Shown one piece after another: positions 23,678-37,157 of a DNA stretch of 64,000 nt (position 1 is the first letter of the stretch; each line of letters begins with the position of its first letter). The DNA comes from Halisarca cf. caerulea (lineage: Eukaryota; Porifera; Demospongiae; Chondrillida; Halisarcidae), in contig CAUJGJ010000161.1 in assembly GCA_963170055.1 (NCBI GenBank), positions 2,481,475 through 2,545,474 on the forward strand, in the 5' to 3' direction. A model generated the notes under the pieces. It did not search any database. It saw only the letters and a list, made by a program, of their open reading frames with translations, and was not told where the DNA came from. The translations under genes were made by a program, and so were the position numbers.

Positions 23678-25559
23678 AAGATAAAGTTAGAAAGATAACT
23701 ATAAAATTAGGCAAAGTGAAAAATTGGCAAAGTTCCTAAGATATGACAAATGAAATACAAATTTTAACTTTCTAAGAAAGTTAAGTTTAAAACGTTACAA
23801 ACTTTAAATAATATTTATCGCAAAGATAAAGTTAGAAACATAACTTTAAAATTAGGCAAAGTGAAATTTTGGCAAAGTTCCTAAGATATGACAAATGAAA
23901 TACTAATTTCAACTTTCTAAGAAAGTTAAGTTTAAAACGTTACAAACTTTAAATAATATTTATCGCAAAGATAAAGTTAGAAACATAACTTTAAATTTAA
24001 GCAAAGTGAAAAATTGGCAAAGTTCCTAAGATATGACAAATGAAATACTAATTTTAACTTTCTAAGAAAGTTAAGTTTAAAACGTTACAAACTTTAAATA
24101 ATATTTATCGCAAAGATAAAGTTAGAAACATAACTTTAAAATTAGGCAAAGTGAAATTTTGGCAAAGTTCCTAAGATATGACAAATGAAATACTAATTTC
24201 AACTTTCTAAGAAAGTTAAGTTTAAAACGTTACAAACTTTAAATAATATTTATCGCAAAGATAAAGTTAGAAACATAACTTTAAATTTAAGCAAAGTGAA
24301 AAATTGGCAAAGTTCCTAAGATATGACAAATGAAATACTAATTTTAACTTTCTAAGAAAGTTAAGTTTAAAACGTTACAAACTTTAAATAATATTTATCG
24401 CAAAGATAAAGTTAGAAACATAACTTTAAAATTAAGCAAAGTGAAATTTTGGCAAAGTTCCTAAGATATGACAAATGAAATACTAATTTTAACTTTCTAA
24501 GAAAGTTAAGTTTAAAACGTTACAAACTTTAAATAATATTTATCGCAAAGATAAAGTTAGAAACATAACTTTAAATTTAAGCAAAGTGAAAAATTGGCAA
24601 AGTTCCTAAGATATGACAAATGAAATACTAATTTTAACTTTCTAAGAAAGTTAAGTTTAAAACGTTACAAACTTTAAATAATATTTATCGCAAAGATAAA
24701 GTTAGAAACATAACTTTAAAATTAAGCAAAGTGAAATTTTGGCAAAGTTCCTAAGATATGACAAATGAAATACTAATTTTAACTTTCTAAGAAAGTTAAG
24801 TTTAAAACGTTACAAACTTTAAATAATATTTATCGCAAAGATAAAGTTAGAAAGATAACTATAAAATTAGGCAAAGTGAAAAATTGGCAAAGTTCCTAAG
24901 ATATGACAAATGAAATACTAATTTTAACTTTCTAAGAAAGTTAAGTTTAAAACGTTACAAACTTTAAATAATATTTATCGCAAAGATAAAGTTAGAAACA
25001 TAACTTTAAAATTAGGCAAAGTGAAATTTTGGCAAAGTTCCTAAGATATGACAAATGAAATACTAATTTCAACTTTCTAAGAAAGTTAAGTTTAAAACGT
25101 TACAAACTTTAAATAATATTTATCGCAAAGATATAGTTAGAAACATAACTTTAAATTTAAGCAAAGTGAAAAATTGGCAAAGTTCCTAAGATATGACAAA
25201 TGAAATACTAATTTTAACTTCATAAGAAAGTTAAGTTTAAAACGTTACAAACTTTAAATAATATTTATCGCAAAGATAAAGTTAGAAAGATAACTATAAA
25301 ATTAGGCAAAGTGAAAAATTGGCAAAGTTCCTAAGATATGACAAATGAAATACTAATTTTAACTTTCTAAGAAAGTTAAGTTTAAAACGTTACAAACTTT
25401 AAATAATATTTATCGCAAAGATAAAGTTAGAAACATAACTTTAAAATTAAGCAAAGTGAAATTTTGGCAAAGTTCCTAAGATATGACAAATGAAATACTA
25501 ATTTTAACTTTCTAAGAAAGTTAAGTTTAAAACGTTACAAACTTTAAATATTTATCGCA
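23678..25559 (+). repeat. C/E and E/F dimer block, first copy
   Basis: Order is B-C-E-C-E-F-E-F-B-C-H-B-F, starts 23678 to 25418, with the last F in the 142-bp form. C-E and E-F pairs form short 290-bp dimers. The first B carries ATACAAATTTT and the H at 25128 carries ACTTCATAAG. A close relative lies at 44397-46423, offset by 20719 bp at the start and 20864 bp at the end, because the pattern of internal dimers differs. Confidence 0.87.
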
Positions 25560-28165
25560 AAGATAAAGTTAGAAACATAACTTTAAATTTAAGCAAAATG
25601 AAAAATTGGCAAAGTTCTTAAGATATGACAAATGAAATACTAATTTTAACTTTCTAAGAAAGTTAAGTTTAAAACGTTACAAACTTTAAATAATAATTAT
25701 CGCAAAGATAAAGTTAGAAAGATAACTATAAAATTAGGCAAAGTTAAAAATTGGCAAAGTTCCTAAGATATGACAAATGAAATACTAATTTTAACTTTCT
25801 AAGAAAGTTAAGTTTAAAACGTTACAAACTTTAAATAATATTTATCGCAAAGATAAAGTTAGAAACATAACTTTAAAATTAGGCAAAGTGAAATATTGGC
25901 AAAGTTCCTAAGATATGACAAATGAAATACTAATTTTAACTTTCTAAGAAAGTTAAGTTTAAAACGTTACAAACTTTAAATAATATTTATCGCAAAGATA
26001 AAGTTAGAAACATAACTTTAAATTTAAGCAAAATGAAAAATTGGCAAAGTTCTTAAGATATGACAAATGAAATACTAATTTTAACTTTCTAAGAAAGTTA
26101 AGTTTAAAACGTTACAAACTTTAAATAATATTTATCGCAAAGATAAAGTTAGAAAGATAACTATAAAATTAGGCAAAGTGAAAAATTGGCAAAGTTCCTA
26201 AGATATGACAAATGAAATACTAATTTTAACTTTCTAAGAAAGTTAAGTTTAAAACGTTACAAACTTTGAATAATATTTATCGCAAAGATAAAGTTAGAAA
26301 CATAACTTTAAAATTAGGCAAAGTGAAATTTTGGCAAAGTTCCTAAGATATGACAAATAATATACTAATTTCAACTTTCTAAGAAAGTTAAGTTTAAAAC
26401 GTTACAAACTTTAAATAATATTTATCGCAAAGATAAAGTTAGAAACTTAACTAAAAATTAGGCAAAGTGAAATATTGGCAAAGTTCCTAAGATATGACAA
26501 ATGAAATACTAATTTTAACTTTTTAAGAAAGTTAAGTTTAAAACGTTACAAACTTTAAATAATATTTATCGCAAAGATAAAGTTAGAAACATAACTTTAA
26601 ATTTAAGCAAAGTGAAAAATTGGCAAAGTTCCTAAGATATGACAAATGAAATACTAATTTTAACTTTCTAAGAAAGTTAAGTTTAAAACGTTACAAACTT
26701 TAAATAATATTTATCGCAAAGATAAAGTTAGAAACATAACTTTAAATTTAAGCAAAGTGAAAAATTGGCAAAGTTCCTAAGATATGACAAATGAAATACT
26801 AATTTTAACTTTCTAAGAAAGTTAAGTTTAAAACGTTACAAACTTTAAATAATATTTATCGCAAAGATAAAGTTAGAAACATAACTTTAAAATTAAGCAA
26901 AGTGAAATTTTGGCAAAGTTCCTAAGATATGACAAATGAAATACTAATTTTAACTTTCTAAGAAAGTTAAGTTTAAAACGTTACAAACTTTAAATATTTA
27001 TCGCAAAGATAAAGTTAGAAAGATAACTATAAAATTAGGCAAAGTGAAAAATTGGCAAAGTTCCTAAGATATGACAAATGAAATACTAATTTTAACTTTC
27101 TAAGAAAGTTAAGTTTAAAACGTTACAAACTTTAAATAATATTTATCGCAAAGATAAAGTTAGAAACATAACTTTAAAATTAGGCAAAGTGAAATTTTGG
27201 CAAAGTTCCTAAGATATGACAAATGAAATACTAATTTCAACTTTCTAAGAAAGTTAAGTTTAAAACGTTACAAACTTTAAATAATATTTATCGCAAAGAT
27301 AAAGTTAGAAACTTAACTTTAAAATTAGGCAAAGTGAAATATTGGCAAAGTTCCTAAGATATGACAAATGAAATACTAATTTTAACTTTCTAAGAAAGTT
27401 AAGTTTAAAACGTTACAAACTTTAAATAATATTTATCGCAAAGATAAAGTTAGAAACATAACTTTAAATTTAAGCAAAATGAAAAATTGGCAAAGTTCTT
27501 AAGATATGACAAATGAAATACTAATTTTAACTTTCTAAGAAAGTTAAGTTTAAAACGTTACAAACTTTAAATAATATTTATCGCAAAGATATAGTTAGAA
27601 ACATAACTTTAAATTTAAGCAAAGTGAAAAATTGGCAAAGTTCCTAAGATATGACAAATGAAATACTAATTTCAACTTTCTAAGAAAGTTAAGTTTAAAA
27701 CGTTACAAACTTTAAATAATATTTATCGCAAAGATAAAGTTAGAAACATAACTTTAAAATTAGGCAAAGTGAAATTTTGGCAAAGTTCCTAAGATATGAC
27801 AAATGAAATACTAATTTAAACTTTCTAAGAAAGTTAAGTTTAAAACGTTACAAACTTTAAATAAGATTTATCGCAAAGATAAAGTTAGAAACATAACTTT
27901 AAATTTAAGCAAAGTGAAAAATTGGCAAAGTTCCTAAGATATGACAAATGAAATACTAATTTCAACTTTCTAAGAAAGTTAAGTTTAAAACGTTACAAAC
28001 TTTAAATAATATTTATCGCAAAGATAAAGTTAGAAACATAACTTTAAAATTAGGCAAAGTGAAATTTTGGCAAAGTTCCTAAGATATGACAAATGAAATA
28101 CTAATTTCAACTTTCTAAGAAAGTTAAGTTTAAAACGTTACAAACTTTAAATAATATTTATCGCA
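25560..28165 (+). repeat. Second occurrence of the A-B-C-D HOR block
   Basis: Order is A-B-G'-A-B-C-D-E-E-F-B-C-D-A-H-C-E-C. From 25995 to about 27585 it follows the order seen at 2173-3764, including TTTGAATAAT in B, AAATAATATAC in C and the 142-bp F (26864). Private marks near the start are AATAATTATCG (about 25691) and AAAGTTAAAAATT (about 25742), both repeated near 46555 and 46607. The D at 26430 has lost one base (CTTAACTAAAAATT). Confidence 0.88.
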
Positions 28166-30680
28166 AAGATAAAGTTAGAAACATAACTTTAAATTTAAGC
28201 AAAGTGAAAAATTGGCAAAGTTCCTAAGATATGACAAATGAAATACTAAGTTTAAAACGTTACAAACTTTAAATAATATTTATCGCAAAGATAAAGTTAG
28301 AAACATAACTTTAAAATTAGGCAAAGTGAAATTTTGGCAAAGTTCCTAAGATATGACAAATGAAATACTAATTTCAACTTTCTAAGAAAGCTAAGTTTAA
28401 AACGTTACAAACTTTAAATAATATTTATCGCAAAGATAAAGTTCCTAAGATATGACAAATGAAATACTAAGTTTAAAACGTTACAAACTTTAAATAATAT
28501 TTATCGAAAAGATAAAGTTAGAAACATAACTTTAAAATTAGGCAAAGTGAAATTTTGGCAAAGTTCCTAAGATATGACAAATGAAATACTAATTTCAACT
28601 TTCTAAGAAAGTTAAGTTTAAAACGTTACAAACTTTAAATAATATTTATCGCAAAGATAAAGTTAGAAACATAACTTTAAATTTAAGCAAAGTGAAAAAT
28701 TGGCAAAGTTCCTAAGATATGACAAATGAAATACTAATTTTAACTTTCTAAGAAAGTTAAGTTTAAAACGTTACAAACTTTAAATAATATTTATCGCAAA
28801 GATAAAGTTAGAAACATAACTTTAAAATTAGGCAAAGTGAAATTTTGGCAAAGTTCCTAAGATATGACAAATGAAATACTAATTTCAACTTTCTAAGAAA
28901 GTTAAGTTTAAAACGTTACAAACTTTAAATAATATTTATCGCAAAGATAAAGTTAGAAACTTAACTTAAAAATTAGGCAAAGTGAAATATTGGCAAAGTT
29001 CCTAAGATATGACAAATGAAATACTAATTTTAACTTTCTAAGAAAGTTAAGTTTAAAACGTTACAAACTTTAAATAATATTTATCGCAAAGATAAAGTTA
29101 GAAACATAACTTTAAATTTAAGCAAAATGAAAAATTGGCAAAGTTCTTAAGATATGACAAATGAAATACTAATTTTAACTTTCTAAGAAAGTTAAGTTTA
29201 AAACGTTACAAACTTTAAATAATATTTATCGCAAAGATATAGTTAGAAACATAACTTTAAATTTAAGCAAAGTGAAAAATTGGCAAAGTTCCTAAGATAT
29301 GACAAATGAAATACTAATTTCAACTTTCTAAGAAAGTTAAGTTTAAAACGTTACAAACTTTAAATAATATTTATCGCAAAGATAAAGTTAGAAACATAAC
29401 TTTAAAATTAAGCAAAGTGAAATTTTGGCAAAGTTCCTAAGATATGACAAATGAAATACTAATTTTAACTTTCTAAGAAAGTTAAGTTTAAAACGTTACA
29501 AACTTTAAATATTTATCGCAAAGATAAAGTTAGAAAGATAACTATAAAATTAGGCAAAGTGAAAAATTGGCAAAGTTCCTAAGATATGACAAATGAAATA
29601 CTAATTTTAACTTTCTAAGAAAGTTAAGTTTAAAACGTTACAAACTTTAAATAATATTTATCGCAAAGATAAAGTTAGAAACATAACTTTAAAATTAGGC
29701 AAAGTGAAATTTTGGCAAAGTTCCTAAGATATGACAAATGAAATACTAATTTCAACTTTCTAAGAAAGTTAAGTTTAAAACGTTACAAACTTTAAATAAT
29801 ATTTATCGCAAAGATAAAGTTAGAAACTTAACTTAAAAATTAGGCAAAGTGAAATATTGGCAAAGTTCCTAAGATATGACAAATGAAATACTAATTTTAA
29901 CTTTCTAAGAAAGTTAAGTTTAAAACGTTACAAACTTTAAATAATATTTATCGCAAAGATAAAGTTAGAAACATAACTTTAAATTTAAGCAAAATGAAAA
30001 ATTGGCAAAGTTCTTAAGATATGACAAATGAAATACTAATTTTAACTTTCTAAGAAAGTTAAGTTTAAAACGTTACAAACTTTAAATAATATTTATCGCA
30101 AAGATATAGTTAGAAACATAACTTTAAATTTAAGCAAAGTGAAAAATTGGCAAAGTTCCTAAGATATGACAAATGAAATACTAATTTCAACTTTCTAAGA
30201 AAGTTAAGTTTAAAACGTTACAAACTTTAAATAATATTTATCGCAAAGATAAAGTTAGAAACATAACTTTAAAATTAGGCAAAGTGAAATTTTGGCAAAG
30301 TTCCTAAGATATGACAAATGAAATACTAATTTAAACTTTCTAAGAAAGTTAAGTTTAAAACGTTACAAACTTTAAATAAGATTTATCGCAAAGATAAAGT
30401 TAGAAACATAACTTTAAATTTAAGCAAAGTGAAAAATTGGCAAAGTTCCTAAGATATGACAAATGAAATACTAATTTCAACTTTCTAAGAAAGTTAAGTT
30501 TAAAACGTTACAAACTTTAAATAATATTTATCGCAAAGATAAAGTTAGAAACATAACTTTAAAATTAGGCAAAGTGAAATTTTGGCAAAGTTCCTAAGAT
30601 ATGACAAATGAAATACTAATTTCAACTTTCTAAGAAAGTTAAGTTTAAAACGTTACAAACTTTAAATAATATTTATCGCA
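28166..30680 (+). repeat. 2515-bp unit: 488-bp core plus 14 monomers
   Basis: The core is E of 122 bp (28166), the 104 T>C monomer (28288), the 76-bp monomer (28433) and C (28509). It is followed by E-C-D-A-H-F-B-C-D-A-H-C-E-C, with F at 29379 in the 142-bp form. The appended monomers are those of the A-B-C-D block, so this unit joins the core to the preceding domain. C-D-A-H occurs twice in it, the second time without the F-B pair before the next core. Confidence 0.9.
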
Positions 30681-32328
30681 AAGATAAAGTTAGAAACATA
30701 ACTTTAAATTTAAGCAAAGTGAAAAATTGGCAAAGTTCCTAAGATATGACAAATGAAATACTAAGTTTAAAACGTTACAAACTTTAAATAATATTTATCG
30801 CAAAGATAAAGTTAGAAACATAACTTTAAAATTAGGCAAAGTGAAATTTTGGCAAAGTTCCTAAGATATGACAAATGAAATACTAATTTCAACTTTCTAA
30901 GAAAGCTAAGTTTAAAACGTTACAAACTTTAAATAATATTTATCGCAAAGATAAAGTTCCTAAGATATGACAAATGAAATACTAAGTTTAAAACGTTACA
31001 AACTTTAAATAATATTTATCGAAAAGATAAAGTTAGAAACATAACTTTAAAATTAGGCAAAGTGAAATTTTGGCAAAGTTCCTAAGATATGACAAATGAA
31101 ATACTAATTTCAACTTTCTAAGAAAGTTAAGTTTAAAACGTTACAAACTTTAAATAATATTTATCGCAAAGATAAAGTTAGAAACATAACTTTAAATTTA
31201 AGCAAAGTGAAAAATTGGCAAAGTTCCTAAGATATGACAAATGAAATACTAATTTTAACTTTCTAAGAAAGTTAAGTTTAAAACGTTACAAACTTTAAAT
31301 AATATTTATCGCAAAGATAAAGTTAGAAACATAACTTTAAAATTAGGCAAAGTGAAATTTTGGCAAAGTTCCTAAGATATGACAAATGAAATACTAATTT
31401 CAACTTTCTAAGAAAGTTAAGTTTAAAACGTTACAAACTTTAAATAATATTTATCGCAAAGATAAAGTTAGAAACTTAACTTAAAAATTAGGCAAAGTGA
31501 AATATTGGCAAAGTTCCTAAGATATGACAAATGAAATACTAATTTTAACTTTCTAAGAAAGTTAAGTTTAAAACGTTACAAACTTTAAATAATATTTATC
31601 GCAAAGATAAAGTTAGAAACATAACTTTAAATTTAAGCAAAATGAAAAATTGGCAAAGTTCTTAAGATATGACAAATGAAATACTAATTTTAACTTTCTA
31701 AGAAAGTTAAGTTTAAAACGTTACAAACTTTAAATAATATTTATCGCAAAGATATAGTTAGAAACATAACTTTAAATTTAAGCAAAGTGAAAAATTGGCA
31801 AAGTTCCTAAGATATGACAAATGAAATACTAATTTCAACTTTCTAAGAAAGTTAAGTTTAAAACGTTACAAACTTTAAATAATATTTATCGCAAAGATAA
31901 AGTTAGAAACATAACTTTAAAATTAGGCAAAGTGAAATTTTGGCAAAGTTCCTAAGATATGACAAATGAAATACTAATTTAAACTTTCTAAGAAAGTTAA
32001 GTTTAAAACGTTACAAACTTTAAATAAGATTTATCGCAAAGATAAAGTTAGAAACATAACTTTAAATTTAAGCAAAGTGAAAAATTGGCAAAGTTCCTAA
32101 GATATGACAAATGAAATACTAATTTCAACTTTCTAAGAAAGTTAAGTTTAAAACGTTACAAACTTTAAATAATATTTATCGCAAAGATAAAGTTAGAAAC
32201 ATAACTTTAAAATTAGGCAAAGTGAAATTTTGGCAAAGTTCCTAAGATATGACAAATGAAATACTAATTTCAACTTTCTAAGAAAGTTAAGTTTAAAACG
32301 TTACAAACTTTAAATAATATTTATCGCA
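30681..32328 (+). repeat. 1648-bp unit: 488-bp core plus 8 monomers
   Basis: Core at 30681-31168, then E-C-D-A-H-C-E-C (31169-32328). The C at 31894 carries ACTAATTTAAAC and the AATAAGATTT mark, as do 27731, 30246 and 34732. Compared with the preceding unit it lacks six monomers (F-B-C-D-A-H), consistent with an unequal exchange between the two A-H pairs of the longer unit. Confidence 0.9.
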
Positions 32329-33541
32329 AAGATAAAGTTAGAAACATAACTTTAAATTTAAGCAAAGTGAAAAATTGGCAAAGTTCCTAAGATATGACAA
32401 ATGAAATACTAAGTTTAAAACGTTACAAACTTTAAATAATATTTATCGCAAAGATAAAGTTAGAAACATAACTTTAAAATTAGGCAAAGTGAAATTTTGG
32501 CAAAGTTCCTAAGATATGACAAATGAAATACTAATTTCAACTTTCTAAGAAAGCTAAGTTTAAAACGTTACAAACTTTAAATAATATTTATCGCAAAGAT
32601 AAAGTTCCTAAGATATGACAAATGAAATACTAAGTTTAAAACGTTACAAACTTTAAATAATATTTATCGAAAAGATAAAGTTAGAAACATAACTTTAAAA
32701 TTAGGCAAAGTGAAATTTTGGCAAAGTTCCTAAGATATGACAAATGAAATACTAATTTCAACTTTCTAAGAAAGTTAAGTTTAAAACGTTACAAACTTTA
32801 AATAATATTTATCGCAAAGATAAAGTTAGAAACATAACTTTAAATTTAAGCAAAGTGAAAAATTGGCAAAGTTCCTAAGATATGACAAATGAAATACTAA
32901 TTTTAACTTTCTAAGAAAGTTAAGTTTAAAACGTTACAAACTTTAAATAATATTTATCGCAAAGATAAAGTTAGAAACATAACTTTAAAATTAGGCAAAG
33001 TGAAAAATTGGCAAAGTTCCTAAGATCTGACAAATGAAATACTAATTTCAACTTTCTAAGAAAGTTAAGTTTAAAACGTTACAAACTTTAAATAATATTT
33101 ATCGCAAAGATAAAGTTAGAAACATAACTTTAAATTTAAGCAAAGAGAAAAATTGGCAAAGTTCCTAAGATATGACAAATGAAATACTAATTCTAACTTT
33201 CTAAGAAAGTTAAGTTTAAAACGTTAATAACTTTAAATAATATTTATCGCAAAGATAAAGTTAGAAACATAAGTTTAAAATTAGGCAAAGTGAAAAATTG
33301 GCAAAGTTCTTAAGATATGACAAATGAAATACTAATTTTAACTTTCTAAGAAAGTTAAGTTTAAAACGTTACAAACTTTAAATAATATTTATCGCAAAGA
33401 TAAAGTTAGAAACATAACTTTAAAATTAGGCAAAGTGAAATTTTGGCAAAGTTCCTAAGATATGACAAATGAAATACTAATTTCAACTTTCTAAGAAAGT
33501 TAAGTTTAAAACGTTACAAACTTTAAATAATATTTATCGCA
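32329..33541 (+). repeat. 1213-bp unit: 488-bp core plus E, G-BglII, E-agag, G, C
   Basis: Core at 32329-32816, then E (32817), G-BglII (32962), E-agag (33107), G with CATAAGTTTAAAATT (33252; 22 C>G, also 59 C>T) and C (33397). The CATAAGTTT mark occurs only here, at 36868 and at 40758, each time in the same slot of a 1213-bp unit, so these three units share a recent ancestor. Confidence 0.9.
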
Positions 33542-35456
33542 AAGATAAAGTTAGAAACATAACTTTAAATTTAAGCAAAGTGAAAAATTGGCAAAGTTCC
33601 TAAGATATGACAAATGAAATACTAAGTTTAAAACGTTACAAACTTTAAATAATATTTATCGCAAAGATAAAGTTAGAAACATAACTTTAAAATTAGGCAA
33701 AGTGAAATTTTGGCAAAGTTCCTAAGATATGACAAATGAAATACTAATTTCAACTTTCTAAGAAAGCTAAGTTTAAAACGTTACAAACTTTAAATAATAT
33801 TTATCGCAAAGATAAAGTTCCTAAGATATGACAAATGAAATACTAAGTTTAAAACGTTACAAACTTTAAATAATATTTATCGAAAAGATAAAGTTAGAAA
33901 CATAACTTTAAAATTAGGCAAAGTGAAATTTTGGCAAAGTTCCTAAGATATGACAAATGAAATACTAATTTCAACTTTCTAAGAAAGTTAAGTTTAAAAC
34001 GTTACAAACTTTAAATAATATTTATCGCAAAGATAAAGTTAGAAACATAACTTTAAATTTAAGCAAAGTGAAAAATTGGCAAAGTTCCTAAGATATGACA
34101 AATGAAATACTAAGTTTAAAACGTTACAAACTTTAAATAATATTTATCGCAAAGATAAAGTTAGAAACTTAACTTAAAAATTAGGCAAAGTGAAATATTG
34201 GCAAAGTTCCTAAGATATGACAAATGAAATACTAATTTTAACTTTCTAAGAAAGTTAAGTTTAAAACGTTACAAACTTTAAATAATATTTATCGCAAAGA
34301 TAAAGTTAGAAACTTAACTTAAAAATTAGGCAAAGTGAAATATTGGCAAAGTTCCTAAGATATGACAAATGAAATACTAATTTTAACTTTCTAAGAAAGT
34401 TAAGTTTAAAACGTTACAAACTTTAAATAATATTTATCGCAAAGATAAAGTTAGAAACATAACTTTAAATTTAAGCAAAATGAAAAATTGGCAAAGTTCT
34501 TAAGATATGACAAATGAAATACTAATTTTAACTTTCTAAGAAAGTTAAGTTTAAAACGTTACAAACTTTAAATAATATTTATCGCAAAGATATAGTTAGA
34601 AACATAACTTTAAATTTAAGCAAAGTGAAAAATTGGCAAAGTTCCTAAGATATGACAAATGAAATACTAATTTCAACTTTCTAAGAAAGTTAAGTTTAAA
34701 ACGTTACAAACTTTAAATAATATTTATCGCAAAGATAAAGTTAGAAACATAACTTTAAAATTAGGCAAAGTGAAATTTTGGCAAAGTTCCTAAGATATGA
34801 CAAATGAAATACTAATTTAAACTTTCTAAGAAAGTTAAGTTTAAAACGTTACAAACTTTAAATAAGATTTATCGCAAAGATAAAGTTAGAAACATAACTT
34901 TAAATTTAAGCAAAGTGAAAAATTGGCAAAGTTCCTAAGATATGACAAATGAAATACTAATTTCAACTTTCTAAGAAAGTTAAGTTTAAAACGTTACAAA
35001 CTTTAAATAATATTTATCGCAAAGATAAAGTTAGAAACATAACTTTAAAATTAGGCAAAGTGAAATTTTGGCAAAGTTCCTAAGATATGACAAATGAAAT
35101 ACTAATTTCAACTTTCTAAGAAAGTTAAGTTTAAAACGTTACAAACTTTAAATAATATTTATCGCAAAGATAAAGTTAGAAACATAACTTTAAATTTAAG
35201 CAAAGTGAAAAATTGGCAAAGTTCCTAAGATATGACAAATGAAATACTAATTTCAACTTTCTAAGAAAGTTAAGTTTAAAACGTTACAAACTTTAAATAA
35301 TATTTATCGCAAAGATAAAGTTAGAAACATAACTTTAAAATTAGGCAAAGTGAAATTTTGGCAAAGTTCCTAAGATATGACAAATGAAATACTAATTTCA
35401 ACTTTCTAAGAAAGTTAAGTTTAAAACGTTACAAACTTTAAATAATATTTATCGCA
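33542..35456 (+). repeat. 1915-bp unit with an extra 122-bp monomer
   Basis: Core at 33542-34029, then a second 122-bp E at 34030 that is followed not by the usual 104 T>C monomer but by D-D-A-H-C-E-C-E-C (34152-35456). This is the only 122-bp monomer outside the core arrangement. The junction at 34152 marks an exchange that joined a core-type 122-bp monomer to A-B-C-D-type material. Confidence 0.9.
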
Positions 35457-35578
35457 AAGATAAAGTTAGAAACATAACTTTAAATTTAAGCAAAGTGAAA
35501 AATTGGCAAAGTTCCTAAGATATGACAAATGAAATACTAAGTTTAAAACGTTACAAACTTTAAATAATATTTATCGCA
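35457..35578 (+). repeat. 122-bp monomer lacking the dyad (representative)
   Basis: Type E monomer reading ATACTAAGTTTAAAAC: 23 bases corresponding to consensus positions 85-107 are missing, which is two T plus the whole 21-bp palindrome. Both deletion ends carry TAA (82-84 and 105-107), 3 bp of microhomology. Sixteen copies occur: 18695, 28166, 30681, 32329, 33542, 34030, 35457, 35945, 37158, 37646, 38134, 39347, 39835, 41048, 41536 and 42024. Confidence 0.94.
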
Positions 35579-35723
35579 AAGATAAAGTTAGAAACATAAC
35601 TTTAAAATTAGGCAAAGTGAAATTTTGGCAAAGTTCCTAAGATATGACAAATGAAATACTAATTTCAACTTTCTAAGAAAGCTAAGTTTAAAACGTTACA
35701 AACTTTAAATAATATTTATCGCA
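35579..35723 (+). repeat. 145-bp core monomer with 104 T>C (representative)
   Basis: A C-type monomer with GAAAGCTAAG in place of GAAAGTTAAG and with 88 T>C, so the palindrome arms are weakened on both sides. It always lies between a 122-bp and a 76-bp monomer. Fifteen copies start at 18817, 28288, 30803, 32451, 33664, 35579, 36067, 37280, 37768, 38256, 39469, 39957, 41170, 41658 and 42146. The copy at 39957 has an extra change (CTAGGAAAGC). Confidence 0.92.
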
Positions 35724-35799
35724 AAGATAAAGTTCCTAAGATATGACAAATGAAATACTAAGTTTAAAACGTTACAAACTTTAAATAATATTTATCGAA
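35724..35799 (+). repeat. 76-bp doubly deleted monomer (representative)
   Basis: It consists of consensus positions 1-11, 58-84 and 108-145. The 46-bp loss (12-57) runs between two AAAGTT hexamers (6-11 and 52-57), leaving one; the second loss is the same 23-bp dyad deletion as in the 122-bp monomer, so it probably derives from it. Its last bases read CGAA instead of CGCA (144 C>A). Fifteen copies, each 145 bp downstream of a 104 T>C monomer start. Confidence 0.94.
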
Positions 35800-35944
35800 A
35801 AGATAAAGTTAGAAACATAACTTTAAAATTAGGCAAAGTGAAATTTTGGCAAAGTTCCTAAGATATGACAAATGAAATACTAATTTCAACTTTCTAAGAA
35901 AGTTAAGTTTAAAACGTTACAAACTTTAAATAATATTTATCGCA

Positions 35945-37157
35945 AAGATAAAGTTAGAAACATAACTTTAAATTTAAGCAAAGTGAAAAATTGGCAAAGT
36001 TCCTAAAATATGACAAATGAAATACTAAGTTTAAAACGTTACAAACTTTAAATAATATTTATCGCAAAGATAAAGTTAGAAACATAACTTTAAAATTAGG
36101 CAAAGTGAAATTTTGGCAAAGTTCCTAAGATATGACAAATGAAATACTAATTTCAACTTTCTAAGAAAGCTAAGTTTAAAACGTTACAAACTTTAAATAA
36201 TATTTATCGCAAAGATAAAGTTCCTAAGATATGACAAATGAAATACTAAGTTTAAAACGTTACAAACTTTAAATAATATTTATCGAAAAGATAAAGTTAG
36301 AAACATAACTTTAAAATTAGGCAAAGTGAAATTTTGGCAAAGTTCCTAAGATATGACAAATGAAATACTAATTTCAACTTTCTAAGAAAGTTAAGTTTAA
36401 AACGTTACAAACTTTAAATAATATTTATCGCAAAGATAAAGTTAGAAACATAACTTTAAATTTAAGCAAAGTGAAAAATTGGCAAAGTTCCTAAGATATG
36501 ACAAATGAAATACTAATTTTAACTTTCTAAGAAAGTTAAGTTTAAAACGTTACAAACTTTAAATAATATTTATCGCAAAGATAAAGTTAGAAACATAACT
36601 TTAAAATTAGGCAAAGTGAAAAATTGGCAAAGTTCCTAAGATCTGACAAATGAAATACTAATTTCAACTTTCTAAGAAAGTTAAGTTTAAAACGTTACAA
36701 ACTTTAAATAATATTTATCGCAAAGATAAAGTTAGAAACATAACTTTAAATTTAAGCAAAGAGAAAAATTGGCAAAGTTCCTAAGATATGACAAATGAAA
36801 TACTAATTCTAACTTTCTAAGAAAGTTAAGTTTAAAACGTTAATAACTTTAAATAATATTTATCGCAAAGATAAAGTTAGAAACATAAGTTTAAAATTAG
36901 GCAAAGTGAAAAATTGGCAAAGTTCTTAAGATATGACAAATGAAATACTAATTTTAACTTTCTAAGAAAGTTAAGTTTAAAACGTTACAAACTTTAAATA
37001 ATATTTATCGCAAAGATAAAGTTAGAAACATAACTTTAAAATTAGGCAAAGTGAAATTTTGGCAAAGTTCCTAAGATATGACAAATGAAATACTAATTTC
37101 AACTTTCTAAGAAAGTTAAGTTTAAAACGTTACAAACTTTAAATAATATTTATCGCA
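35945..37157 (+). repeat. 1213-bp unit
   Basis: Core at 35945-36432, whose 122-bp monomer carries CCTAAAATATGAC, then E (36433), G-BglII (36578), E-agag (36723), G with CATAAGTTT (36868) and C (37013). The CCTAAAATATGAC mark links it to the outlying unit at 18115-19327. Confidence 0.9.

Larger units (their letters stand above)
35457..35944 (+). repeat. 488-bp core unit, isolated copy
   Basis: The minimal unit: 122-bp E (35457-35578), 145-bp C type with 104 T>C (35579-35723), 76-bp monomer (35724-35799) and C preceded by TATCGAAAAG (35800-35944). It is followed directly by the next core at 35945. Total 122+145+76+145 = 488 bp. Confidence 0.93.
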
